A stretch of DNA of 36,814 nt from Acidobacteriota bacterium (GTDB taxonomy: Bacteria > Acidobacteriota > Terriglobia > Acidiferrales > UBA7541): positions 1 to 36,814 of the forward strand of contig JAKASX010000029.1 of assembly GCA_021818865.1 (NCBI GenBank), written 5' to 3'. Both the position numbers and the translations under genes were made by a program. How positions within the stretch are numbered: position 1 is the stretch's first letter; every line of letters starts with the position of its first letter. Positions 16,057 through 23,815 of the stretch are shown piece after piece. Under the pieces are notes generated by a model. The model was given only the letters and a program-made list of their open reading frames with translations, ran no database searches and had not been told where the DNA came from.

Positions 16057-16529
16057 GGCTCTTTGCGCCGAATCCGCCGGACGATTTCCGTGGTCGAATA
16101 CCCAGGCTCGATCTGGACGCGCACCACGCGTCCACCTGCCGCTTCCACTTCCTCACGCCCGACGATCTCGCTGGGTCCCCAGTCCCCGCCCTTCACCAGA
16201 ACGTCCGGCAGAATTTCCGCGATCAGCCGTTGCGGCGTCGACTCATCGAAAATCACCACCCAATCCACAGCCTCGAGCGACGCCAGCACCTCGGCTCGCT
16301 CGTCTTCGGAAACGAGCGGCCGGCCGGCTCCTTTCATCTCTCGCACGCTGCGATCGGAATTAATGGCGACGATCAGCGCGTCTCCGAGCGAGCGCGCTTC
16401 TTCCAGGGAACGGATATGGCCGGGATGCAGAAGGTCGAAACACCCGTTTGTGAACGCAATTCGCCGTCCGGCGCGTCGTGCCGCCGCTACTTGTTCGCGG
16501 AGTTGGCTTTCCCTGACGACCTGTCCCAA
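16053..16529 (-). CDS. rfaE2: D-glycero-beta-D-manno-heptose 1-phosphate adenylyltransferase
   Basis: 158 residues. Nucleotidyltransferase that adds ADP to heptose 1-phosphate for lipopolysaccharide inner core, corresponding to the C-terminal half of Hld[21 protein letters not shown] holds the HxGH motif (here HPGH), and the ISTTEI-type motif appears as [10 protein letters not shown] near the C-terminus. It is a stand-alone enzyme and no HldE kinase half lies nearby. It heads the minus-strand operon that continues into mfd. TAGAAT on the minus strand (16572-16567) is a possible -10 box, though without a matching -35. A fused or separate RfaE kinase should exist elsewhere in the genome. Confidence 0.92.
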   Translation of the reverse strand: MGQVVRESQLREQVAAARRAGRRIAFTNGCFDLLHPGHIRSLEEARSLGDALIVAINSDRSVREMKGAGRPLVSEDERAEVLASLEAVDWVVIFDESTPQRLIAEILPDVLVKGGDWGPSEIVGREEVEAAGGRVVRVQIEPGYSTTEIVRRIRRKEP

Positions 16530-16592
16530 TACGAACTCCGGATTCCACCGGACCTTCGATTATGCGATTCTACCACGCGAGGATTTGGAACG

Positions 16593-18146
16593 TTGATCGC
16601 CCGCTCCAGGTTGCTTCGCATCGCGTTCGCCCTGTTGCTGGTCGTTGCCGGTGCGTTGGCGCTCGCCCGCACGCGCCTGCCGGAGCGCAAAATCATCCTC
16701 GGCGACGCCTGCCACACACCCGCTCGCCTCATCGAGCCGGCGAGCGACCCAACCGGCCGCGTCGCGCTCGTGTTCCACGGCCTCGCTGCGAGCGCCGCGA
16801 TCATGGAGCCGCTTGGCGAGTCGCTCTCCGCGGCTGGCTGGCGTGTCTATCTGCTCGATCTCGCCGGGCATGGCCGCAGCCTGGAGCCGTTCTCCTACGC
16901 CAACGTGGAACGCTGCGCCCGCGGCGCCACGCAATATCTGCTGCGCGACGCCCGCATCGCGCCCGCAAAAACCGTCCTCGTGGGCCATTCGTTGGGTGCT
17001 GCCGCCGCGGTTCGCGTGGCGGCCGATGTTCCCGTCGCCGGTACCATCGCGATTTCTCCCGCACTTCTCGCCGTCCCGCGCCGCGCGCCCGCGAATCTTC
17101 TGATTCTCGCCGGCCAATTCGATTTCGGCGTGGTGAAGCGCGAAGCGCGGGCGCTTTTGCGCCTCGCCGGCGGCGATCGCGATTCTCCGGGCGATTTCGC
17201 CGCCGGCCGCGCGGCCCGGTTTCACGTGGTTTCCGGTGAATTGCACGGCACCATGGTGCTCGATCCGCGCGTCTGGCGCATGTCCGTCTCATGGGCGAAT
17301 CGCGCGGTAAATTCCGGCCACGCTCAGCCGGTCCCCGCGATCGCCACGCGTCGCCCGCTCGAAGCGCTTCTCGCCGGTTGCGCGCTGATTCTCAGCCTCG
17401 TTTTGCTGGTCGGGCCTTGGGAGTCCTTGCTGGCCCGATTCGCGTCTCTTCAGCCGTCTAGCGTTTCCGCCGCGCCCGGCACGCTCGCATCCGCAGCCAC
17501 CGAATGCGGCTTCGGATGGCGCCGCGCGCTGATCGTTTGGGTAATCGGCTCCTTTTTCGCCGTATCGCTCGTTGCGCTCACGCGTGCGCCCTACGTTTTG
17601 CGTCCCGTCGAACTCGCGGACGGCGACTGGGCCGCGCTCGTCGCTCTCGTTACCGGTCTCGTGCTCGCGTTTCTTTCCTGGAACCGCGCTCGTCCCTGGC
17701 TTCGCATCGAGCCGCGCGGCGAACTCGTCGCCGCTCTCGCAGGCGTTTCCATCGTGGTCGCGTTCGCCTTTGCGCTTCGGCCTGAATTCGTCGAAGCGTC
17801 GCTGATGCCTGCTCGCTTGTGGCGCTGGGCCGTGCTCGCCGTTTTCACCTGGCCCTATTTTCTTGCCGAGGAAGTGGCGCTTGGCCCTCCCTCGGGCGCG
17901 CGGCGTTTCGCGCTGTTTCTCGCGTTGCGCGCGATCGTGTGGCTGGCGCAGGCGTTTGCTCTTCTCGTTTTCTGGCGCTGGGGATTGTTGCTCGTTCTGA
18001 TTGTGTTCGGACTCGGCGCGGTTTCCGTTGGCCAGCGCCTCGCCGCCGATGTGCTCCGGCGTCGCGGCATGGCGCCCGCATCGGCTGCGCTCTTCGACGC
18101 GATCCTGGCCGCGGGCATGCTCGCGCTGGTTCTTCCGCTCCGGTGA
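16593..18146 (+). CDS. alpha/beta hydrolase fused to a polytopic membrane domain
   Basis: 517 residues from a TTG start preceded by GCGAGGA. A first hydrophobic segment (LLRIAFALLLVVAGALALA) anchors the protein or exports the hydrolase. The alpha/beta-hydrolase fold follows: VALVFHGLAASAAIM (oxyanion loop), DLAGHGRS, and the nucleophile elbow VGHSLGAAAAV. GQFDFGV supplies the likely acid and GELHGTMV the His, so the Ser-Asp-His triad looks complete. After about residue 255 come roughly seven hydrophobic helices (for example CALILSLVLLVGPW, ALIVWVIGSFFAVSLVAL, WGLLLVLIVFGLGAVSV) of unknown family. The substrate is unknown; a lipid or isoprenoid ester is conceivable because a geranylgeranyl-reductase-like gene starts six bases downstream. 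No upstream in-frame ATG offers a better start. Confidence 0.75.
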   Translation: MIARSRLLRIAFALLLVVAGALALARTRLPERKIILGDACHTPARLIEPASDPTGRVALVFHGLAASAAIMEPLGESLSAAGWRVYLLDLAGHGRSLEPFSYANVERCARGATQYLLRDARIAPAKTVLVGHSLGAAAAVRVAADVPVAGTIAISPALLAVPRRAPANLLILAGQFDFGVVKREARALLRLAGGDRDSPGDFAAGRAARFHVVSGELHGTMVLDPRVWRMSVSWANRAVNSGHAQPVPAIATRRPLEALLAGCALILSLVLLVGPWESLLARFASLQPSSVSAAPGTLASAATECGFGWRRALIVWVIGSFFAVSLVALTRAPYVLRPVELADGDWAALVALVTGLVLAFLSWNRARPWLRIEPRGELVAALAGVSIVVAFAFALRPEFVEASLMPARLWRWAVLAVFTWPYFLAEEVALGPPSGARRFALFLALRAIVWLAQAFALLVFWRWGLLLVLIVFGLGAVSVGQRLAADVLRRRGMAPASAALFDAILAAGMLALVLPLR

Positions 18147-18152
18147 ACGCTC

Positions 18153-19343
18153 GTGGCAAAATTCAACGGTGCGATGACTCCGCGTGAAATCCTCATCATC
18201 GGTGGTGGTCCCGCGGGCGCCGTCTGCGCCGAGCGCGCCGCTCGCGCCGGACTCGGCGTCACGCTGCTCGACGATCATCTGGCCTGGGAAAAGCCGTGCG
18301 GCGGCGGATTGACGCACAAGGCGCTTCGCGCATATCCCTTTCTGCTCGATGGGCCGCAGCGCAAAAAAATCGTTCGCCAAATTGAGCTAAAGGCTGGTGA
18401 TGACCCTCCGGCAAAAATAGCTCTCGATTCTCCGCTCGTCATTTACTCGCGCGAAACACTCAACGGTTTGCTCCTCGATCGCGCCGAGCGCGCCGGCTGC
18501 CGCATTCGCCTTGCTCGCGCCGTCTCGTTCGATGTTTCTTCCGCGCGGCCCATGATCTGCCTGGCCGACGGCACCCAACTGCAAGCCGATTTCGTCGTCC
18601 TCGCCGCCGGTGCGCGCAACCGTCTGTTGCCCGCCGCGTCCAAACCCGCTCCGGCTCCGCTCGCTCCAGCCGATTTCGAGCAGACCGCCGGCTACTACGT
18701 GCCCGCCGAATCGGACATTTTGAAAATCAAATTTCTTCCGGAATTTCGCGGCTATCTGTGGTCGTTTCCGCGTGCGGACCATCTCTCGGTCGGCATTTGC
18801 GGCAAGCTGGACGAATCGTCAACGGCCACGTTGCGCCGTCATCTCGACGCCTATATGGACGAAGAGGGTCTTTCGCGTGAGGGTGCGCGTTTTTACAGCC
18901 ATCTGCTGCCATCGCCCCGCGCGCAAACCCTCCGCTCGCGGCCGATTCTCGGTGCGAATTGGGCGCTCGCCGGCGACGCCGCCGCCATGGTGGATTCGAT
19001 CACCGGGGAGGGAATTTTCTACGCGATGCGTTCGGGCGAACTTTTGGGCGAATCGCTCGCCGCGGGCCATCCGGAAACGTATCCGCGCCGCCTGCGCGCG
19101 GAGTTCGGCTCGGAACTCGAGCGCGCCGCCGGGCTCGCTCCGCGATTCTACCGGGAGCGCTTCCTGGGAGCCGCGATCACCGTTCGCACCATCGATTTCG
19201 CCCGGCGCAGCCCCACCTTTCGCCGCCTGCTCGCCGGATTGTTCACCGGCTCGCAGGATTACCGCACGCTGCCTTTGCGCCTCTGGGCGCAACTGCCCAT
19301 CAGCCTCGCCGAAATGGCGTGGAGCACTCTCGCCGGTCGCTAG
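18153..19343 (+). CDS. geranylgeranyl-reductase-family FAD oxidoreductase
   Basis: 396 residues. A Rossmann FAD-binding motif IIGGGPAGAVCAERAARAG at about 15-33 is followed by KPCGGGLTHKAL (47-58), the signature of the geranylgeranyl reductase family (GGR, ChlP, digeranylgeranylglycerophospholipid reductase), and by GDAAAMVDSITGEGIFYAMRSGELL, the second FAD contact. Such enzymes saturate isoprenoid double bonds; many bacterial homologues act on menaquinone or polyprenyl chains, or on unknown substrates. The start is GTG 18153. ATG 18174 (MTPREIL) would also give the complete domain. It forms an operon with the hydrolase upstream and ends in a 4-base convergent overlap with rsmA. Confidence 0.85.
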   Translation: MAKFNGAMTPREILIIGGGPAGAVCAERAARAGLGVTLLDDHLAWEKPCGGGLTHKALRAYPFLLDGPQRKKIVRQIELKAGDDPPAKIALDSPLVIYSRETLNGLLLDRAERAGCRIRLARAVSFDVSSARPMICLADGTQLQADFVVLAAGARNRLLPAASKPAPAPLAPADFEQTAGYYVPAESDILKIKFLPEFRGYLWSFPRADHLSVGICGKLDESSTATLRRHLDAYMDEEGLSREGARFYSHLLPSPRAQTLRSRPILGANWALAGDAAAMVDSITGEGIFYAMRSGELLGESLAAGHPETYPRRLRAEFGSELERAAGLAPRFYRERFLGAAITVRTIDFARRSPTFRRLLAGLFTGSQDYRTLPLRLWAQLPISLAEMAWSTLAGR

Positions 19344-20116
19344 CGTTCCAGCCAGGCGAACAACTCGGCGATCTGCGCGACGCTCATCTCTTCCGCTCGC
19401 GCCGTCGCGCTCAACCGCATCGCCCCGAGCGCCTCCCGTACCTTTTCCGCGCCGTAGCGTCCCTTCAAATTATTCGCCAGCGTCTTGCGCTTCTGCGCGA
19501 AACACGCCGAAGCAAACTCCAGAAATCCCTCTTCATCCTCGATTCCCAGTCGCGCTCTTTCGCCCGGCGGCGTCATTCGCACCAACGCCGAATCCACTTT
19601 CGGCGCCGGCCGAAACGCTCCGGGCGGAATTCGCAGCAGAATTTCCGGCCGCGTATAAAACTGCGCCAGCACCGAAAGCCATCCGTAATCGCGGCTGCGC
19701 GGCCGCGCCGCCAGCCGCTCCGCCACTTCGAGTTGTATCACCACGTCAATTTCCTCGATCCGGTCCGCGCACGCGAAAAGTTTCCGCAGAATCGGCGAAG
19801 TGATGTAGTAGGGAAGCGAGCCGTAAACGCGAAACCGCGCCCCTCCGATTTTCGCGAGGTCGAGCGCCAAAACGTCTCCCTCGATAATTTCGACGTTCAA
19901 ACCCGCCGACGTTTCGCGCAATTTCCCGAGGAGCCGCGCGTCCAGTTCGATCGCAACGACGCGCCCGGCGCGCCCAGCGAGTTCGCGCGTCATTTCCCCG
20001 CGCCCCGCGCCGATTTCGAGCCACACCTGTTCCTTTGCCGGCGCGATTTGCTCCAGAATCCGCCCGCGCCAGCTCGCGTCCGCCAAAAAATGTTGTCCCA
20101 GCCGTTCCGGCGTCAT
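19340..20116 (-). CDS. rsmA: 16S rRNA dimethyladenosine transferase
   Basis: 258 residues. RsmA/KsgA dimethylates the two adjacent adenosines (A1518 and A1519 in E. coli numbering) near the 3' end of 16S rRNA during 30S maturation. GQHFLAD (7-13), the SAM-binding EIGAGRGEMT (34-43), and the C-terminal FAQKRKTLANNLKG are all characteristic. The catalytic motif IV, usually NLPY, reads SLPYY at 100-104, so Asn is replaced by Ser. Its ATG is 92 bases from the divergent glgA start. It ends tail to tail with the flavoprotein gene, the two TAG stops overlapping in CTAG. Confidence 0.95.
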   Translation of the reverse strand: MTPERLGQHFLADASWRGRILEQIAPAKEQVWLEIGAGRGEMTRELAGRAGRVVAIELDARLLGKLRETSAGLNVEIIEGDVLALDLAKIGGARFRVYGSLPYYITSPILRKLFACADRIEEIDVVIQLEVAERLAARPRSRDYGWLSVLAQFYTRPEILLRIPPGAFRPAPKVDSALVRMTPPGERARLGIEDEEGFLEFASACFAQKRKTLANNLKGRYGAEKVREALGAMRLSATARAEEMSVAQIAELFAWLER

Positions 20117-20158
20117 CGCCCGATGAGTTTATCAGCTATCGGGTGCGAGTCGCCCGTC

Positions 20159-20187
20159 TTGACGCGCGCGCGGGCATTCAGTAGGTT
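20159..20187 (+). promoter_or_regulatory. candidate promoter for glgA
   Basis: TTGACG (20159-20164), a 17-base GC-rich spacer, and TAGGTT (20182-20187). The -35 box is good and the -10 is weak. The start codon lies 22 bases after the -10, leaving a short leader. Confidence 0.4.
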
Positions 20188-20209
20188 TGGATTTCGGATC
20201 CGAGGCCAG

Positions 20210-21733
20210 ATGCGCATCCTGTTCGTCGCGCCGGAAGGCGTTCCTTTCTCGAAGACTGGCGGCTTGGGCGACGTCGTCGGCGGCTTGCCCAAGGAGCTCG
20301 CGGCGCTCGGCCACGAGGTCGCGGTCTTTCTGCCACTCTATCGCGGCACGAAAATTCAGCCGACGGTCGTTCACGCGAGCCTCAGCGTTCCCGTCGGCCG
20401 CGAATTGCGCTTTCCCTCCGTCGTCGGCGGATTCACCGAGGAAGGCGTTCGCTACGATTTCCTCGACGATCCCGAATTTTTCGATCGCGAAACGCTCTAC
20501 GGCGGCCCTTCCGGCGATTATCCCGATAACGCCGAGCGCTTCGCCGAGTTTTCCCGCGCCGCGCTCGAATACGCAAAACTCGTCTGGCGCCCCGACGTGA
20601 TTCATTGCCACGACTGGCAGACGGCGCTCGTGCCCATTTTCAAACAGTCGCTCTACGCCGCCGATCCGCTCCTCGCGCCGATTCCCACCATCCTCACCAT
20701 CCACAATCTCGGCTATCAGGGCCTGTTCGAGCGCGGCGTGCTGGCGCGCGTCGGCTTGCCCGAAAGCCTGTTTTCCATCGAAGGCATGGAATTTTACGGC
20801 CGCGTGAATTTCCTGAAAGGCGCGATTCTGGCGAGCGATTGGCTCACCACCGTCAGCCGCCGCTACGCCGAGGAAATTCAGACCGAGGAATACGGTTGCG
20901 GCCTCGAAGGCGTGATTCGCAAACGCTCGGATCGCCTGGTGGGCATTCTCAACGGCGTGGATTATTCCGCCTGGAATCCGGAGACCGATCCATTCATCCT
21001 GGCCCGCTATTCCGCCTCCGACCTTTCCGGCAAACAGGTCTGCAAGCACAATCTGCTCGAGGAATTCGGTTTGCCCGCGGGCCGGCTCGATCGCCTGGTC
21101 GTTGGCCTGATTTCGCGCTTCGTGGATCAAAAGGGATTCGATCTCATCGTGGAAGCGGCCGAAGAAATTCTGGCGGAAAATCTGCAGATCGTCGCGCTCG
21201 GCACCGGCATGCCGGAATACGAGGAGTTTTTCCGCGATCTCGCGGCCCGCTATCCGCAGCAAGTCGCCGTGCGAATCAACTACGACAACGGGCTCGCGCA
21301 CAAAATCGAAGCCGGAGCGGACCTGTTCCTGATGCCCTCGCGCTACGAGCCCTGCGGCTTGAACCAAATCTACAGCCTGCGCTACGGCACCCTCCCGCTC
21401 GTGCGCGCGACCGGCGGCCTCGACGACACCGTCGAGCCGTACGATCCGAGAACGGGCGAAGGCACCGGCTTCAAATTCTCGGACTACACATCCGAGGCCC
21501 TCCTCGCCTGCCTGCGCCAGGCGCTTGCCGTTTGGGGCGATTTCGCCGCGTGGCGCCAGCTCCAGGTGCGCGCGATGAGCCGGGATTTCTCCTGGCGCGC
21601 GTCCGCCGCGCGCTATGTCTCTTTGTATCAAGAGGCCCAACGTACGCGAATCCCCGCGGCCCTTGCTGCATCTGTAGATGTAGGTTCCGGAGGCGCCTCT
21701 CGTGCGTCCGCCGAATCCTCCCGAAAAGGATGA
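20210..21733 (+). CDS. glgA: glycogen synthase, GT5 family
   Basis: 507 residues. It transfers glucose from ADP-glucose to growing alpha-1,4-glucan chains. The N-terminal KTGGLGDVVGGLP (15-27) binds ADP-glucose. HCHDWQTA near 132-139 and the C-terminal GLISRFVDQKGFD, SRYEPCGLNQIYSLRYGTLPLVRATGGLDDTV (catalytic Glu of the EPCGL motif near 380) are diagnostic. A Ser/Ala-rich tail of about 25 residues follows the catalytic domain. The ATG at 20210 is preceded by CGAGG; the frame is open for over 400 codons upstream, but that part overlaps rsmA on the other strand and lacks similarity. The thioredoxin gene begins at its stop codon. Confidence 0.95.
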   Translation: MRILFVAPEGVPFSKTGGLGDVVGGLPKELAALGHEVAVFLPLYRGTKIQPTVVHASLSVPVGRELRFPSVVGGFTEEGVRYDFLDDPEFFDRETLYGGPSGDYPDNAERFAEFSRAALEYAKLVWRPDVIHCHDWQTALVPIFKQSLYAADPLLAPIPTILTIHNLGYQGLFERGVLARVGLPESLFSIEGMEFYGRVNFLKGAILASDWLTTVSRRYAEEIQTEEYGCGLEGVIRKRSDRLVGILNGVDYSAWNPETDPFILARYSASDLSGKQVCKHNLLEEFGLPAGRLDRLVVGLISRFVDQKGFDLIVEAAEEILAENLQIVALGTGMPEYEEFFRDLAARYPQQVAVRINYDNGLAHKIEAGADLFLMPSRYEPCGLNQIYSLRYGTLPLVRATGGLDDTVEPYDPRTGEGTGFKFSDYTSEALLACLRQALAVWGDFAAWRQLQVRAMSRDFSWRASAARYVSLYQEAQRTRIPAALAASVDVGSGGASRASAESSRKG

Positions 21734-21735
21734 AC

Positions 21736-22071
21736 ATGTCCGAAACACTGCAAAGCGTTACCGACGGCAACTTCGAAGCCGAAGTCCTGGCCGCCAGCAA
21801 GACCCAGCCCGTTCTGGTCGATTTCTGGGCCGAATGGTGCCGCCCGTGCCACATGCTGGCCCCGACGGTCGAACAGATTGCCACCGAGTACGCCGGCAAG
21901 CTGAAAGTGGTGAAGATGAACGTGGACGAAAACTCCAACGCCACGTTCAAGTACAACATCCGCGGCATTCCCACACTGCTCCTGTTCAAAAACGGCGAAG
22001 TCGCCGACCAGATCGTCGGCGCGGTGCCCAAGGAACAGATCCAGCGCGTGCTGGGCCGCGTCATCGCGTAA
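21736..22071 (+). CDS. trxA: thioredoxin
   Basis: 111 residues. Disulfide reductase with the thioredoxin fold: VLVDFWAEWCRPCHMLAPTVEQIA at 26-49 with the redox motif CRPC (Cys35, Cys38), and the cis-proline in RGIPTLLLFKNGE. The usual CGPC is CRPC here; a basic residue at this place changes the redox potential in some thioredoxins, but the protein is otherwise standard. ATG 21736 is preferred because AAAAGGA lies about six bases before it; ATG 21730 overlaps the glgA stop codon. It is co-transcribed with glgA. This pairing has no known functional basis. Confidence 0.95.
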   Translation: MSETLQSVTDGNFEAEVLAASKTQPVLVDFWAEWCRPCHMLAPTVEQIATEYAGKLKVVKMNVDENSNATFKYNIRGIPTLLLFKNGEVADQIVGAVPKEQIQRVLGRVIA

Positions 22072-22079
22072 GCAGCCGT

Positions 22080-22125
22080 CGCCGGGCCCCGCGCGGGTCC
22101 GGCGTCCCGCTTCTCAGGAGCGGGA
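22080..22125 (+). terminator. two tandem GC-rich hairpins after trxA
   Basis: The first runs from 22080 to 22104, a 10-bp stem with one G-T wobble and a five-base loop. The second, TCCCGCT-TCTCAGG-AGCGGGA (22105-22125), is perfect. They follow the trxA stop by 8 bases. No T-run follows, so they may be a weak terminator or an mRNA 3'-end stabiliser. Confidence 0.4.
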
Positions 22126-22195
22126 TTCTCGGATCGCCAGCCCAATTTTTCAGGCAGTCTGCTTCCTCCGCTGCCCGTGCATCCGGTGACGCAAG

Positions 22196-22300
22196 TATCG
22201 GGTGGCGCAGGCATCTTGCCTGCGAGCCTCTAACCCTTCCTGTCATGCTGAGCCCGGATTTTTGGGGCGAAGCATCCCGCCGCTGCACCGCACCTGCGAC
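22196..22300. repeat. dispersed intergenic hairpin repeat, copy B
   Basis: CGCAGGCA-TCT-TGCCTGCG (22206-22224) is a perfect hairpin, then ATGCT-GA-GCCC...GGGC-GA-AGCAT (22245-22275), followed by CCCGCCGCTGCACCGCACCTG. It shares its parts and order with copies at 3.0-3.2 kb and 25.1 kb. Relative to copy A, the second base pair of the small hairpin changes from A-T to G-C on both sides. The rest of 22126-22486 holds no recognised gene. Confidence 0.7.
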
Positions 22301-22486
22301 AAACGCCCTGCCCGTGCGGGCAAAGTTTGCCGGCGCTCCAGAAGGGCTTTCCTTCGCGAACTGTCACCTTCGCTTGCCACCACCGCGCGCCGGAAGGTAC
22401 GATAACCGGCGCAGGTCCCGCGCGGTATTTCTTCCTCGCCTCCGGATGGGCGCACGACAGAGGAGGCGTGTGGACTGGGTGCTCAC

Positions 22487-23812
22487 TTGGAAAAAGATCG
22501 AGAAACAGGCGGCAAAGCGGTTGTGGTGGTTGGAGCCCAATGGGGCGACGAAGGCAAGGGCAAGGTGGTGGATTATCTTTCCGCCTCGTTCGATCTGATC
22601 GCGCGCTATCAGGGAGGCCATAACGCCGGCCACACGGTCCTCTGGAACGGTAAAAAATTCGTATTGCAACTGGTGCCTTCGGGCATTCTTCGTCCCGGCA
22701 AAACGGCCCTCATCGGTCCCGGCGTCGTGTTCGATCCCGCGGCATTCCTCTCCGAGGTTGACGCTCTCGCGCAGGCCGGCATCGACGTTTCCGGGCGCCT
22801 GTTCGTCAGCAATCGCGCGCAGCTGATTTTCCCGTTTCATCGCCAGCTCGATCGCGCCTCGGAAAACGCCCGCGCCGGTGCGAAAATCGGCACCACCAGC
22901 CGCGGCATCGGCCCTTCCTACGAGGACAAAATGGCTCGGCGCGGCATGCGCGTGGGCGAACTGCTCGACGCGCAAAGTTTTCGCCGCAAGCTCGACGACC
23001 TCATTCGCGAGAAAAACGCGCTGAGCGAAGCCCTCTACGCGCAGCCGCTCGACGTCTCGGGTCTCGCCGATTCCTACGTCGCCATGGCCGACCGCATTCG
23101 CCCGTTCGTGGCCGATACTGCCGCGATGCTCTGGCGCGCCGCGGACGAAGGCCGCGCGCTGCTCTTCGAGGGCGCGCAGGGCACCATGCTCGATATCGAC
23201 CACGGCACGTATCCCTACGTCACCAGCTCCAATGCCACTTCCGGCGGCGCGGCAACGGGCCTCGGTTTTCCGCCCACGCGCATCACCGCCGTCGTCGGCG
23301 TCACCAAGGCCTATACCACGCGCGTCGGCAACGGCCCGTTCCCTTCGGAAATGCCCGAGCTCGAAGCGGGCGAAGTGCGCAATCGCGGCGTCGAATTCGG
23401 CGCCGTCACCGGCCGTCCGCGCCGCTGCGGCTGGCTCGATCTCTTCATGTTGCGCTACGCCACTCGCCTCAACGGCATCAGCTCGCTCGTCGTCACGAAA
23501 CTCGACGTCTTCGATACGCAGCGCGAAATCCAGGTCGCCGTCGGCTATCGCTACAGAGGCTCGCCGCTCGGCGAAATGCCCGCCGAAGCCGAAATCCTCG
23601 CTCAAGTCGAGCCCGAATACCGCACCCTGCCGGGCTGGTGCACGCCGACGAGCAGCATCGCCCGCTACGACGAACTCCCGCAAGCCGCGCGCGATTATCT
23701 GCGATTCGTCGCCGACGATCTCGGCGTCGAAATCGGCATGATTTCCACCGGGCCCGAGCGCGACGCCACCATCATCGCGCCCTCCACCCAGCTCGCTTCC
23801 TGGCTTCGCTGA
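22487..23812 (+). CDS. purA: adenylosuccinate synthetase
   Basis: About 441 residues from a TTG start. It converts IMP, aspartate and GTP to adenylosuccinate in AMP synthesis. VVVVGAQWGDEGKGKVVDYL is the P-loop, with the catalytic Asp of GDEGKGK, followed by YQGGHNAGHTV (catalytic His), then IGTTSRGIGPSYEDK, FEGAQGTMLDIDHGTYPYVTSS, and the IMP- and GTP-binding C-terminal motifs GRPRRCGWLDL, TKLDV and STGPERDATI. All active-site motifs are intact. The start is uncertain: a strong AGGAGG at 22461-22466 lies 20 bases from TTG 22487, too far, and the GTG codons at its ideal distance are in other frames. The moeA gene begins three bases after the stop. Confidence 0.95.
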   Translation: MEKDRETGGKAVVVVGAQWGDEGKGKVVDYLSASFDLIARYQGGHNAGHTVLWNGKKFVLQLVPSGILRPGKTALIGPGVVFDPAAFLSEVDALAQAGIDVSGRLFVSNRAQLIFPFHRQLDRASENARAGAKIGTTSRGIGPSYEDKMARRGMRVGELLDAQSFRRKLDDLIREKNALSEALYAQPLDVSGLADSYVAMADRIRPFVADTAAMLWRAADEGRALLFEGAQGTMLDIDHGTYPYVTSSNATSGGAATGLGFPPTRITAVVGVTKAYTTRVGNGPFPSEMPELEAGEVRNRGVEFGAVTGRPRRCGWLDLFMLRYATRLNGISSLVVTKLDVFDTQREIQVAVGYRYRGSPLGEMPAEAEILAQVEPEYRTLPGWCTPTSSIARYDELPQAARDYLRFVADDLGVEIGMISTGPERDATIIAPSTQLASWLR

Positions 23813-23815
23813 CCG

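Noticed and set aside
15468-16592. Long plus-strand extension upstream of the hydrolase
   Set aside because: It overlaps rfaE2 and mfd on the opposite strand, shows Arg/Pro-rich filler and no homology. The hydrolase starts at TTG 16593 next to a ribosome-binding site.
18959-20209. More than 400 open codons upstream of glgA
   Set aside because: The extension lies over the flavoprotein and rsmA genes and has no domain. The GlgA N-terminal motif begins exactly at ATG 20210.
20132-21748. A 538-codon minus-strand frame opposite glgA
   Set aside because: It is a GC-bias shadow of glgA with no recognisable domain, and its start lies within trxA.
22470-22598. A short frame with GTG start right after AGGAGG ahead of purA
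   Set aside because: About 43 codons with a good ribosome-binding site, but it runs into purA, has no similarity and is too short to claim. It is mentioned only as a possible leader frame.
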